Positions 1 to 11,860 are shown, counted from the first letter of the stretch. The stretch is DNA of 64,000 bases from Thuidium tamariscinum (GCA_947034885.2 OX344750.2:17168053-17232052), one strand, 5' to 3'. Made by a program: numbers and translations. The notes: generated by a model not told the origin, from the sequence alone.

Positions 1-735
1 CTTGGGTTTGTATAATCTTTTGCCACGATAAATCCCACACTTTATCAGGAACCCTTCTAAAAATGCATCGCTATTACTACATGCTTTGTCATCAATGTCA
101 TCACGAGAGCTGTTGGGTATGTTATGAACTTGCAGCGAATCACCTCCTCTAAGCAGTGCCGAAATTCCATTGTACTCAACCAAAGCCATCTTAATACTCA
201 CGTCGATGCAATCAGTGGCTTCGATATCGACGAGTCCTATTGTCCCTAAGAAATTGACGCGATAAATCTCCTCCCCAGTTGCCAAGCTTGTGTGCATAGA
301 ATGAATAGTTGCTAGAAAGTATTCAACATGCGCCCATTTCTTGGGCACACCAATAAGTTTTTCTGCTGGAATAAATACCTCCCACGGGAACTCACCAGAG
401 GGATACAAGTCTCTATGGTTTGCAATCTTTGTCTTTTTGACCCAAGGGAACACCTCTTCTGACATGTCATTCCTTGTATCAACTGCGTCATTTGTTACTT
501 CTAAAGCATCAGCATTTGTACAACCCAAACCTCCTTTGTTAAAGTGGAGCGCTCTTTGGCACACTTGGTTTCGCAACAGAGGGGGTGTTCTCAATAAAAC
601 ATGTACGAGAGGATTAGTACACCCCTCCGGCATAGTAGGTGGTGTGCTTGGTGAAGAAATGTTGACAACGCTGGAGTTGCATCTTCTCCTGCATTTGTCT
701 CTTAGTTCCAACACCAGCTCTCCTTCCTTGACTGC
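1..735 (-). CDS. Unrecognised protein, internal or 3' exon, cut by the left window edge
   Basis: The minus strand is open for 245 codons from 735 to base 1 without a stop. It begins just after an in-frame TAG that also forms an acceptor-like AG at 736-737. The peptide looks like real protein, for example SGEFPWEVFIPAEKLIGVP and GEEIYRVNFLGTIGLVDIEA, with ordinary amino acid mix and no low complexity. I do not recognise the family. A second open stretch in minus-strand frame, 795-968 (ending near RARKRPCTSHC), lies just upstream and may be another exon, but it has a stop before any clean donor. The gene may therefore be intact but wrongly split here, or decayed. The plus-strand reading frame over 341-808 is a shadow of this one. 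Confidence 0.4.
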
Positions 736-1608
736 CTACATGTACACTAGGACCTTGTTTGGGCAGTCATTGGCTGGGCGGGACGTCGTTACCATCAACA
801 ATGACTAGTACAAGGCCTCTTCCTTGCCCTACCATCCGAGTCTGCCTTAGTTGCCCCTTCCGTTTCCTCAGCTGTAAGTGCTTCGGTGACCCATTTGGAA
901 TGCGGGGAATTGAAATTGCCCTCGCCTAGGATTGCTTGCCGATCTGGAGAGGTCGGAGCACTTTGGAATTACACCATTCTCCGCACTTTCCTCATCACGA
1001 CTGGCGATTTGGCGACAAGCTTCCCGACATTCCTTACCATCTTTGAAAACCCGAATGTTCAGCCAAAGCCTCTCTCTTACAATTTCCAAATATCTTCAGG
1101 AAATTGTTTTTGATTACACCAACCCAAAAACCCAACGACTATCGGTAGAATTTGTGTCTCCACTCTCTCAGCAGAGGATGGCGTGGGAGCTTCCAACTAC
1201 CTCTCTTTGCTATGAGCATTGTCAAATAATCTTCACTCATGCATCCCAAAATTTTAGCAATTGTCTACAAATTCTGACTTTGTGATCTTGCATATCCCTC
1301 AACTATACTTGCCTCAAAGGCCAAATGTGATGGAGGTATTGGCGGATCCACTAATTGCTCCATTGTTGCTACCGCCGCCCAACGCACCTCTTACAGCCCT
1401 CCAACGTGCGCTTCAACGTACTTGGAACAAAAAAAACAAAATGGAAATTTCACAACCACTCGCGCTACTCATTTCCTAAACCTTGCATGAGAGGGACATA
1501 CAATAATTTTGAGGATTTTACAAGAGAGTGGATGAAGGAATCCAAAACGAGAGTGAGGCGTCTGTTTTGAACTTGTGGCAGGAAGGAGGCCAGCTGAAGG
1601 TGACTCAC

Positions 1609-1770
1609 GCAGGACTAGAATCCCTATTTCCGGTTTGGCACGTGAAACCCTGTAGGGCCCCAACCTGCTGCGAATTGTGTCTAACTCGTTGCAAATCATA
1701 CCCAATCCATCCTCATATGTTGTGGCCTCCGGTCCCTCAAACCCAGCCAAGGACTCATAGTAGTTTATAG
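1609..1770 (-). CDS. Possible upstream exon of the unknown minus-strand gene
   Basis: Minus-strand reading from about 1770 gives SINYYESLAGFEGPEATTYEDG and onward to RAKPEIGILVL without a stop, and ends at a good GTGAGT donor (plus-strand 1603-1608). Composition is protein-like. It lies 5' of the exon-like pieces at 795-968 and 1-735 on the same strand, so it could belong to one gene. No start codon in frame is obvious and the product is not recognised. Confidence 0.25.
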
Positions 1771-1779
1771 ACTTGTGGC

Positions 1780-4700
1780 TTTCAAAATCTGTGTAGAATT
1801 AGCATTTAGTTTTTTTCAAGATCGAGTTATGCAATTGTATTCTCCTTGTGATTCACCTCCGTTTAGCAGTATACATTTTTGGAAAATGCAGTTTGGATTT
1901 TCCAATATAGAACCTGCAAATTTTCTATGAAGACACATTTTGTCCTCGCAATCAAGGGGTTAATCTCAAAACATATTAATTGATTATTAAATTCCCTCAA
2001 GATATAATTTGTGTAACTTACCCAACAATCTAGAAACATTACAATAATTTGTTTAAATTCTACTCAGTTATTGTGATGTATTCATAGAAATAGACTTTCA
2101 AGTTATTAGACTCAGACAATTAGCTAATCCTTTCAATCAGATCAATTCCATAAATACTTAGCTAAATTGACAAGCTCATGTGCAAGCTTTCAAACTTGAA
2201 GAAAAACGACACCAATTCCCAAGAAGAACTATCAACTTGTTCAAACTCTAATTTCTTAAACACCAACTAGCACATCCATACAAGCAATTGGTCTATAAAT
2301 TTTATCACAATCTGCACTACAGACAACTTCACTTGCAACAATTGTTCTAGTAAGAAGACTAGTGAATCCAAAGAGCACACAATTAGACAAATTTGCTCAA
2401 ATTTCTAACCATGTTAGGTTTCCAAACTTTAGAATTACATATAAATAGGGCCAATTGTTCAAATACAAAGAAATCTCGATTCAATAATACTCAATATTAG
2501 GTGTTGCCGCAAATTCATAGTACTTCCATATAAGAGACAATTTATTCCAAAAACATGCAAGTAACAAATTCCAATAAATGAAATCCTACACCAAACACAA
2601 ATATATCAGTGTTCATTACAAAAATTCAAACAATGGATAGACTAAACCACACTAAAAGACTCCCGAATAACTCTAAATCAAATTGATCAAATAGCCAATC
2701 TAATTACTAAAATATGGCAACACAATAATTTGTACAGATACATGAATTATGAAAAATATGTGTTATATTTGAAGAATACATTGGGGTCATTGCAAGAAAC
2801 ACCGGTCCTATTCTCCGTCACAATGGAAGTGACGTCATTCTTTTCTGCTATAACTTTTGAATCTACAGATCTAACAATATGAAATAATTATAGGACCTCT
2901 CTAACTTGATGGTTTTCACATCCGTTATTTTTCAGAAATTAAAAAAAATCATTTTATATTTAAAAATCATTTTTCTTAATTTGTCACAAACAAAGGTTTA
3001 GGGGTTTTTACTACGTTCGAAGTCCCCAAATTTAATGATCTAAAGCTGAAATTTTCATGGTGCATTTGCATAGTAGGAAAGCATATTCCTACCAAAGGGA
3101 ATCTAAAAATACATTATTTTATGTCCTCCACATGCATGCAAACAGCACTCCCATTGCATGCAATTTCTGAACATTGATGATGGTACTAAGATAATTTTTT
3201 TGGTAAAATCTCATCACCATCAACTCTACCCAAATGGCCAATTTTTAGATTTGAGAAAAATAACTTATCCTATTTTTTACAAATTAAAATCTAAATATGC
3301 CCATTTTCATGAGTTTTGGCACTTTTGTAATGCTCCTACTTAAAGAATTTTCCAAAGCTTTTCCTTCATAGGGAACCTTCTTCTTTATAGTATATGCATT
3401 TTGTATATTTTTCATGTTTTTTTAAAATTGTTTTTCTAATTAAATAGTACTCCCAAAAAAAAAAGCGTCCAAATCCAGAACGCTACAAAAACAGACGCCC
3501 TTTCTTGCAATGACCCATTGATACAACTAGCTGACAATTTGACATGTAAAGAAAATGGAGTGAGCAAGAGGAAGAGATGGAAAATTGCCAACCAATATCT
3601 ACAACTAAAAAAAGTGACCATTCGTTTGAAGACTTTTTATATCAATTTGTTACTATTCAAATCCTACAAAATATATCTTCTTAGATCTATTGTAACAATT
3701 AGCCCCTAATTCCTTCTTAGTGTAAAGATGGTTCAACAAATTGTTTCTATTTTCACTATTCAAGACAATGAGACAAAAATGAAAAATTTGAGTTGTTTAT
3801 TGGCAACCTAAGGTAAACCAATCCAAATCTGTTTGTAACCTAATTCCATCAATTAGCCTAGCTCAATTCTGTCACTCTAGTTTTGGCCCCATTTCCACTT
3901 AAAATCCCCCCCAATTCCCTTCATTCTATGACAAAATCAGAGATTTTATGACAAGTTGGGGTAATGTATTACTCTTTAAATAGAAAATATCTAGTTGATT
4001 AGGTGGTTATAGGATCGGTTTATGAGTTTTTTATGACCCTAGTTTAGAGGTGGTTTTGTAATTTAGAGTTGATTACTTCAAAAGTTTATAGAAATTAAAG
4101 TTTTGATTGGAAAATTATAATTCCTTTTGGGTTTGATTAATTTTGTGAAACATGCATACACTTCTAAAAAATATGTAAGGTAGGAGGCTCAAATTCTTAT
4201 AGGGCGTTAAAAATAAATAGGATTCAAAGGTACATTTTACTTTCTTCAATGAACCAAATCTACACATTTTAAGAGGTCGTCGATTCTGATGACCACAAAT
4301 GAATACTTTTTCTACTTCAAAAATTTGTAACTAAATCCACAAAGCTTCAAAAAATATGAAACAACTTGGATTAGATGCCTACCTTAATTGTTGAAGCAAT
4401 CTAATTTGCACGACGTTAAATCCTACCATAAAAGGTGGACCTAGCATGGTAAATTTTGGGATTCCTGGATAAAAGTGAAAAAAAAGCCCCCTATTTTGTG
4501 TTGTATTTAGTGTATGTTCAAGACCTCTTCATCCTAATTTGCAGTCTCTGATTGCAAATATGAATTCTGAATTTTGAAAAAAAAAGTTTGTAAAATTTTT
4601 TTTTTACAAAAAAATAAAAAATTCCTATGTTTCCCCCCGAGGTAAATCCACTGGTGGGCCCACCTTTGATGGTAGGATTTAACGTCCTGCTTAATCATTT

Positions 4701-5000
4701 CACTAAGGTAGAAGGCTCTTAAATGGAGCAAGTTCTAAAATGGTGCCCTATCTTAAATGTGCAATAGTTGTACATGTTGCTTTTTCATAGCCTTCAGCAG
4801 TGTACTCACAGTGTACATTGTAGCTAGGGCACCGTTTTACAGCCCTATGCCCTTTCAACTTCAGAATTTGATTACAAATTCAAAAAAGCTCAAACAAATA
4901 TGAAACAACTTGGGTTAGATGTCAATTCTACTTGTTTTTCAAGGAAAATTTACTGAGAAATATTTCTAGAGGTTTTACCTCCCTGAAATTCTGTTTCAGC
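1780..5000. other. AT-rich intergenic DNA
   Basis: No open frame here looks like protein and no RNA gene was recognised. Two tracts around 4411-4441 and 4659-4686 are inverted copies of one another (GACGTTAAATCCTACCAT core) and probably are the ends of a small transposon. The rest holds poly-A/T runs and degenerate sequence. Confidence 0.5.
4381..4711. mobile_element. Putative MITE with long inverted ends
   Basis: The left side reads TACCTTA, then about 30 bases later GACGTTAAATCCTACCAT and AAAGGTGG. The right side is the reverse complement, CCACCTTT, ATGGTAGGATTTAACGTC and TAAGGTA. Only about 220 bases lie between the inner arms and there is no coding capacity. Exact ends and target duplication are not clear. 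Confidence 0.4.
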
Positions 5001-5039
5001 CCTTAGATGGTCCATTACAGGACCTCTTACCTTATTCAG

Positions 5040-7803
5040 TGTACAGTTGTGGTTTTACTTTACCGCTGTTTTGACTTTCTCCAACGAGGAAAACTCTCTT
5101 CTAGAGACACCGAGGACATTGTCTCCAAGAGAAAAATTCCAGATCCAATGCCGGCTCTCATCGTCTCTCCACCCTCGCCTTCAGTCCTCCGATCCTTCCT
5201 TCCTTCCTCTGTTTTCCTCCAATTTTTCATTGAGCAACGCATCGCATCACATCGCACTCTCTCATTACAGGTTTCTTGCATTGTGATCTACTTCCATCTT
5301 GTTTACTTGCAGAATTCGCTTCGCAGGGTCTGTCGCATCCATCGCATCGATCAGCCCTTTCTTTCAATTTCTTTGACTGGACGGGACCCATTTGATTTCT
5401 TGTGGAGTTCGCAAATTCCACAGGGTGCAGATTTCAAGAGATTTGTGATGCTAGGTCCGTGTAGTAGTGCTGCGGTCTCCACTCTGTTTTGCGCAATATT
5501 TGTTGCAATTTTTAGGTCATGGCCTCGTTTGCTTTGAGATGAATATTTCGACCTTTCAATTTACGATCTTGTGTTTTGAAGGGCGTGGGGTTTTCTCGAT
5601 CCGCATCCTTTTTATTCTGCATCGTGTCAGCTGATTTGGTAGAATCTGGAGCTGGAATCTCATGTCGGTTTGGAGCTGTATTCTCATGAACAATAGTTTG
5701 GGGTTGTAAAGGTAGTCAGTATTGTTTCATATTCGGAATTAGCTTGCAGTTCTTTGAGATTAGGTTTGAGGTTCTGTGTACTGTAGCTTGCTTTTGTGAA
5801 GTTAGGTAGTATTATTTCCGTCTAATCAGACTTAGATTTTAGGTGTGTTTAATTAGATTATAGTTGTCTGGAAGTAGTTTAGAAATACTAAGGTTAGAGA
5901 AATTTGTTTTGATAGGTTCTAAAACATTAAGTTGGAAGGACGATAAGAATTGCTTGCATGATGACTTGCTACATGTCAGATTAGCGTGTTAACTAGCTTA
6001 ATGACTCCCAAAGACAGTCTCTCAAAGACACCGGTGGGCTCATTTCTGAATAGTGTTATGAAAATTTGTATTTGGATCATGACAATCATGAATTGTTGGT
6101 ATTTCTCTGAACTTGTTTTCAGTGATTCAGACAAACTTGATTTAACTCGAGCTATAAAAATGTAGCCTGGTTTTGGATGTCAAGTGTGTTGAAGCGATGC
6201 TATTCCTTTTACTTTCTGCTCTAATAGATTTTGCATACTTCAAAAATTGCAGTTTCGACTTCTGCTTCAAGGAGGCTTGAGCTATTTGGTGGAGGCTTGG
6301 ACTATTTGGAGAAGCACTTGAAGGGTCTACATTTCACACGGATGGTCCAAGCGCTGAGCTTTTAGTATAAGGTAAGAGAGGCAAACCTTCGTCCACATAT
6401 TTTTAGTGGATTCTGTATTGTTATCTGGTTCTGTGGACAATTGTTGTAGTACACCCCTACCTTTTTAATGTCACCCAAAATGCATGTGATTATATGGAGT
6501 TTCTGACAAATAATTGTGTTGTATGTCAAAGTGACATAATAAATGTCATTGGGATCATAGGAGTCTGGAAGGTGGTCTAGAATCCTTTTCATACTTATCG
6601 AACTCCTTATTGTTTGTATGTATCTTTCTTGTGACTTAACGGAGAGACACAAAGTAAGTTTGGTCTGGGCACATGTGTTTCTAAACTTTGGTGAGTATGT
6701 GATATTACAGAGAAGTGAAATCAAAGAAGTCTTTGTGTACTTCTAAGACTATTTTTCTATGATTTGAGGTTCGAGAGTTTATTTTATTTCTTCAGATTAC
6801 TATAATTTATATCTCCATAATATCTCTAGTTGATCGCTTCAATATACACATAATGCCTAGTTTGCGGGTTGAAGGCAACGGTATCATTTCTCTCATTGGC
6901 TAATTAAAAGCGGATTATTATCCATAACCCCTTCCTGATTTGAAGTCTTTAATCAACCATAAGTTCAGAAGTAGTCATTCTTGATCAATTCGATTTTCTT
7001 TATTCCAATAAGTCCAATAATGCTTTCAGCCTCTCAGCTCTTTTTAGCGATTTTCAGTCCATAGTGGCTGTAGCTGATTACTGTACCTGCTTCTAAAGAG
7101 TAGCTCCAATCGTCATATTCAAGAATACGGCAGAATTTCATGAGATTGATGCTCTGAATATAACCTCAGATCTCTACCAGTTTTATTTTGTTAGAGCTCT
7201 ATGCAGTTGACTGCCATTATCATAACATTCTTGAACAAGGCATCTTCATCTTTCTGTAGGAATCTTTATTGCCCATAAGTAAACTTTACTGTACTCATAA
7301 AGGTGCCTTCGTGGCTCCGATGAGTTCTTCAATATTCTCTCCCAGTGATTTGATTCTTCCATCATTTTCTCCATTGTTCTCTCCATCCTAGAAGTAGGTC
7401 GTTGGACAGAGTAGCTCTTTGTAAGTCTACACTTGATTTCTTCCTCCAAAAGGATTTTCTTCATATTTTCTTAGTATGATAAAACATGATTCTTTAATGA
7501 ACACAACCATTCTGGTTTCATGCTTTGGCTCCTATGAGTTCTATCGGTCCTTCCACTATCTTCTCCATCTTTGCACTAGCCCTACTTAAGCCTCTACATT
7601 ATTTCTTTCACCAAATGGATAGTCTTTCAATTGGTTCAAGGATGTTATGATCAAAACTTGCTATATCTTCAAATTTTTATTACCATTCCAGTTTCATGCT
7701 TTTTCATAGATGTCATGACCCAAACTTGCTACATTATGCAATACGACCTTTCCTGTTTCATGCTTTTGCACAGAGAACTAATGCTGTATGTCTATTTCCC
7801 CAG
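5040..7803 (+). promoter_or_regulatory. Promoter, leader exons and leader introns of the IQ-BAG/PEF gene
   Basis: A CT-rich tract around 5150-5290 looks like a plant promoter or 5' leader. A likely non-coding exon lies at 6253-6371, with acceptor TTGCAG before it and a strong GTAAGA donor after it. The next exon begins at 7804 after TTTCCCCAG and carries the start codon 33 bases later. The frame open from 5007 to 5537 has no family resemblance and a skewed composition, so it is read as leader. The leader model is inference; a cDNA would settle it. Confidence 0.4.
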
Positions 7804-7836
7804 ATTAAAAAGGATTTCCGCTGTGGTGGACCTGCA

Positions 7837-10763
7837 ATGAAGTACAGACGGTCCAAGCCGCATGCAGCAGCCACAGCGATCCAAGCGGCGTATCGAGGCC
7901 ACCTGGTGCGTAAGACACAACCTCTGAAGCTTCTGCGAATCATCCGAAGCGTGCGAACGGAGCTTCAGAGGCTGGAGCACCAACTCGCAGCCGACCCCCG
8001 TTTGTTCGAGACTCTGCGGAGGGATCCCACGGAGAGGCTGAAATGGAGCGAGGGAGGGATGGCGCTCTTACTGCAGCTCGACTCCATGCAGGCAACTTTC
8101 ATTTGTTTGTTTGTTTGTTCTTTTTCTTCGTTCTTCACTGGGGTGTTTCTGAGAATTTGTTGGAGGCTACCAATTTGGGCGGATTTTGTTATTTTGGTCG
8201 CTGCCATATGGCGATTTTACGAGTTTGTCTAAGAATTTAGAAGAATATCATCACTAACTGCAAAAATCATTTGATAATAAGTAACTGCATGTAAAAGCTT
8301 TTGGAAATACCACGGTAATGCACTCATTTTGTTGCCTAAAAGCTTTGAGATTTTACAAATGTTTCTATTCTATAATTACTTATTGACGAACAAGGGTCTC
8401 TGAATGCAGGGAGTGCACCCGGTTGTGCGAGTGCAGCGGAAGAGCCTGACCAAGGACGTGATTCTGTACCAAGAGTATATCGATTCTGCAGGGAAAGGAG
8501 CACATTTGCCTTATGTTCCACCTCCAGGGCAGGGCGTGCCTCAAGTACCTCCACCCAATGTAATGTATAACCAACAAGGAGGGTATTCAACAAGTTACAG
8601 TTCTTATGGAGCAACGCAGCAGGCTGGTAACCCTCAGGCTCATGTTCCCAATGTTCCAACAGGTCCAGGTCGCGGTGAGCGGCCTGCCAGTCAATTTTCT
8701 GTTCCCCCAGAGAAGACTTATTATCCTCCAGCTCAAGGTGTGGCTTGTGAATCCTTAAACTTTCATGTTTTGGCTGCTGGGAACACTGTCACTCCTGTGG
8801 CTTGGCTTGTTTTCTCTTGAACAGGCCCTTCTCTCTTGTTACTAAGTTCATAATGTTTTTCGGGGGAAGGAGTTTTGACCTCTGTAAGGTTTCAATATTT
8901 ATTCTCGGTGTATCAGGTTGTAGCGTTGTAACCTAGGTCGAATAGGGTTGCACACAGTTTTTTTTTTTCATTTTTGGAGAATAGCCACAGTGGCGACATA
9001 AAATGTTATAGGGATGCTCCAAATTGCAACATTCATCCGTTTTTTGGATGTATAGTATGGTTTTCATCCCAAATTAGGCGAATGCATCTAATATTTTTCT
9101 TTATTTCAAAGTTGTCTGGCGATTTCATCCAAGTTTTCTGGCATTTTTTTGGGTGTTTTTTAGCCAGATTTATTTTATTTTATTGCACACTGGCACCAAA
9201 AAGACAAAAAAAAGCCCTGGTTGCAAATTTAATGGGTTTGAGGTTCGCATATCAGCATGTTTCATATTTTCATAATATTTTTCGTAATTGCTCATACATG
9301 CTTTTTTTTGTGGATCAGGCAACCCTCGGTATGAATATGATTCACGTTTTCCTCCAGGCACAGAGCCTGATGTAATAGACCTCTTCAGGAAAGCAGATGT
9401 GGATGGAAATGGAGCCATTGATACCATGGAGTTGCAAAGAATTCTATCACTCAAGTTCTTCAATTTTAGTCGGAGAACTGTGCGCTTGATGCTCCACCTT
9501 TTTGCCGACAATACCACTGTTAGTTCCAGGTAACCGGACTTCCGAGCTCTTGCCTCCAAGCCGTTCCCTTACCCATCAAATCTATATTAGTGTGTCTGAT
9601 TTTCACTATATGAACTAAGAAGTGCTCTTGATAACTTAAAGTCATGTGATTTATGTTGCAGATTCAATATGATCCCAACAGCTTGGTTGATACCAATCTG
9701 ACCCTTCCTCCCTCATCCATCAGATCAATTTCAATGTGACTGGTTTGCACTGGAAAGCGCTTCTAAAAACCTGAAAGTCATGTGATGTTTGTGTTGGAAA
9801 TTTGATATAATCTGACATCTTGAGTGATGTCAATCTGAATCCTCCCCCACCCTACCCATCCGCTCGATATCAATCTGCCAGGTTTAACTACATCAAAAAT
9901 CATGTGATTTTTGTTTTGGAGATTGGGATTGAAAGTCATGTGATGTCGGGTTGGAGATTAGTCTGGTACTTTTTTACTAAATGGAAAATCATTTGATATT
10001 AGTGTTGCAAGTTGGGATTCAAAGTCATGTCATATTTGGTTATTAGATTTGTCTCTCATGTTTAGACATCATGGAAAGTTTTGTGATGTTCGTGTTGTAG
10101 ATTGGGACTCAAAAGTCATGTGTTTTGGGTTGCAAATTGTGACTATAAGATATATGATGTCATGTGATGTTTGGGTTGCAAATTGTGACTAAAAGTTATA
10201 TGATGTCATGTGATGTTTGAAGTTGCAAATTATGACTAAAAGTTACATGATGTGTGGCAGATTTGGATTGTTGTAGATTGGCACTAAAAGTCGTGTGTGT
10301 GATGTGGTGTATCTATTCAAAATTAGGATCTTTATATTCTAATTTGGGACTAAAAGCAATGTGATGTTTGTGTTGTGATGATTGGGACTGACAATCACAC
10401 GATGTGTGTTGCAGATTGGGACCCGGTGCATTTGTGAGGCTATGGAGGGAACTAAAGAAATGGCAACGGATATTCAAAAGCTTTGACACCAATGGCAATG
10501 GGACCATTGACTTACCGGAGTTAAGGGAAGCCATGTTGAGCCTAGGAATCGGAGTGACGCCCCAAGTGTTGCAACTTCTCATGTGTAACTATGATCGAAC
10601 AGGTCAGAACTCCAGCATCGCGTTTGGTGACTTCATTGAGTGCGGATTGATTGTGAAAGGCTTGACAGAGAAGTTCATCTCTCATGATCCCCAGTACACC
10701 GGAGCTGCGAAAATTGATTACCAGACTTTTATGATGATGGTCTTGCCCTTCATTGTTGCTTAG
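7837..10763 (+). CDS. IQ-BAG / penta-EF-hand fusion protein (4 coding exons)
   Basis: Coding exons 7837-8091, 8410-8737, 9319-9529 and 10415-10763 join in phase to 380 residues. Residues 14-26 form an IQ motif (AIQAAYRGHLVRK). Residues about 30-113 match plant BAG domains (RRDPTERLKWSEG, LLLQLDSMQ then GVHPVV), the Hsp70-cochaperone fold of the BAG5/6/7 group. A linker of about 80 residues rich in Pro, Tyr, Gln and Gly follows. From residue 195 the protein matches plant penta-EF-hand proteins (CML49/50 type, ALG-2/peflin family): loop 1 at 221-232 (DVDGNGAIDTME), loop at 289-300 (DTNGNGTIDLPE), then FIECGLIVKGLTEKF and the C-terminal LPFIVA. Both loops keep the Ca2+ ligands. Exon 2 holds BAG residues and the PEF linker in one frame, so fusion is not a gene-prediction artefact. 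Start ATG 7837 follows the acceptor at 7803. Exon 1 ends at a GC donor. Likely a calcium- and calmodulin-responsive cochaperone; that role is inference. Confidence 0.85.
8955..9219 (+). mobile_element. hAT-type MITE, copy 1 (in intron 2 of the BAG/PEF gene)
   Basis: 265 bp, from CAGTTTTTTTT to AAAAAAAAGCCCTG. Flanks are GTTGCACA (8947-8954) and GTTGCAAA (9220-9227), an 8-bp target duplication with one mismatch. It is about 80-90% similar to the copy at 62142-62406. CAG/CTG ends and 8-bp duplications are typical of hAT elements; no transposase is present. Confidence 0.8.
9600..10414 (+). repeat. Degenerate tandem repeats filling intron 3, each with a copy of the splice acceptor
   Basis: Units of roughly 36 bases resemble GATTGGGACTAAAAGTCATG followed by TGATGTTTGTGTTGCA, repeated some 15-20 times with drift. 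The true acceptor, TGTGTTGCAG before ATTGGGACCC (exon start 10415), is the last unit of the array, so the repeats look like copies of the intron/exon boundary. Confidence 0.7.
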
Positions 10764-11044
10764 TGCAACTCCTGTCGACATATATTGCATTCGACACTAG
10801 TGTAACATGGGTCCCTTAGAACATTGTTGATTCACCCTAAGATTATAGGCTCAGAAGCGAAGAATCATCTTTACTGTGAGTCAAGACAAGAAAATGTGTT
10901 CACCTCGTCCTTTTGAAGTCACATTCTTCCTAGATATCTCTTTCTTGGTGTCCCTATTACAGCTGTGTCTTGTAAGTTGAGAGTACTTAGGATGAAAAAC
11001 AAGAAATTTCAAACCTATGTCAAAGGCTCGTATCCGTCTTCAAT

Positions 11045-11392
11045 TCAATTTAAGGGCTCAGGAGGGTACCCAATTGGACTGACCGACTCACGGCTGAGTG
11101 CATATGGGCGATCGGGACTCGTTTCCCGACGGACCGGCATGGTGCGCAGAATCGAAGGAATGCGCTCAACAGGTTCGATTTCATTCAGCTCCTGGAGCGT
11201 GGCTTCGCGCTCCTCCTGCGTCACTGGAACACTGAACCTCCGGGATTGCCCCCCTGTTCTCTCCCCTTTCTCAATCGGGGCCTTGCCGGGAGTCAAGTCC
11301 GGCTGCGGCTGCTGCAGCTTCGTCTCGCTCCTCGTCCTGGTGCTGGAGCTTTCGCTGCCTTCGGGGGGCTTGAACTTGGCCTTGTCCGCCAT
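11045..11392 (-). CDS. Small hypothetical protein, 115 residues
   Basis: An uninterrupted minus-strand frame starts with GCCATGGCGGAC, a good plant start context, and encodes a hydrophilic protein: MADKAKFKPPEG at the N-terminus, a Ser/Thr/Arg-rich stretch, then TQEEREATLQELNEIEPVERIP and a C-terminus with SPIGYPPEP. There is no signal peptide or membrane segment, and no recognised domain. GC content and codon use are clearly higher than in the surrounding intergenic DNA, which supports a real gene. It sits about 280 bases past the stop of the BAG/PEF gene in the converging direction. Function unknown. Confidence 0.55.
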   Translation of the reverse strand: MADKAKFKPPEGSESSSTRTRSETKLQQPQPDLTPGKAPIEKGERTGGQSRRFSVPVTQEEREATLQELNEIEPVERIPSILRTMPVRRETSPDRPYALSRESVSPIGYPPEPLN

Positions 11393-11418
11393 GGGTGGAG
11401 GGAGAAAGAGAATTGAGG

Positions 11419-11860
11419 GTGTGAAGTACTACTACACTTGCGCAATCACCTGTTAATACTCGCAAGCTCCCCTCCAATCAGCACACAAATGTACGTATCA
11501 AACCTCCCCAGGCATGCATCAAACCCTAAATTCAAGATTTTAATGAATGGCAAAATTCTTGCAAAATGGAATGGCGATAGAGCGTTTCAAAGATTGATTG
11601 ATGTTTCAGAATTTTGACCACCATTTTGAAACACTCGAGAGTGGAGTGTGAAGTACTACTTCCTCACAATCACCTGGCAGTCGGGCAAGATCCGTCTCTG
11701 ATCAGCAAACAGTTCCTTCCCGTGGACCAAACCCTAAAGTCAGTCAAGAGTTTCGTGAATGACAGATTCTTGAAAATGGACCGGCGATAAGGTAGTCTGG
11801 TCAAGAATGTTGGGGTGTTGCAGAAACTGACTACTACTATTTTGAAAAACCCGAGATGCA
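11419..11860. repeat. Diverged tandem duplication upstream of the small minus-strand gene
   Basis: Two direct copies of about 220 bp, 11419-11637 and 11645-11860, share ordered blocks: GTGTGAAGTACTACT, CAATCACCTG, AAACCCTAAA, a TTCTTG.AAAATGGA.. block, GGCGATA and ATTTTGAAA. They lie where the promoter and 5' leader of the gene at 11045-11392 should be. The plus-strand segment 11900-12340 that follows has short open frames only. Confidence 0.6.

Noticed and set aside
5007-5537. Open frame of 176 codons on the plus strand
   Set aside because: CT-rich leader DNA gives a Ser/Pro/Leu/Phe-rich product with no family features, and other frames are also open there. Better read as the 5' leader of the BAG/PEF gene.
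9170-9559. Minus-strand frame of 129 codons over exon 3 of the BAG/PEF gene
   Set aside because: Antisense shadow of the EF-hand exon and the MITE; no features of its own.
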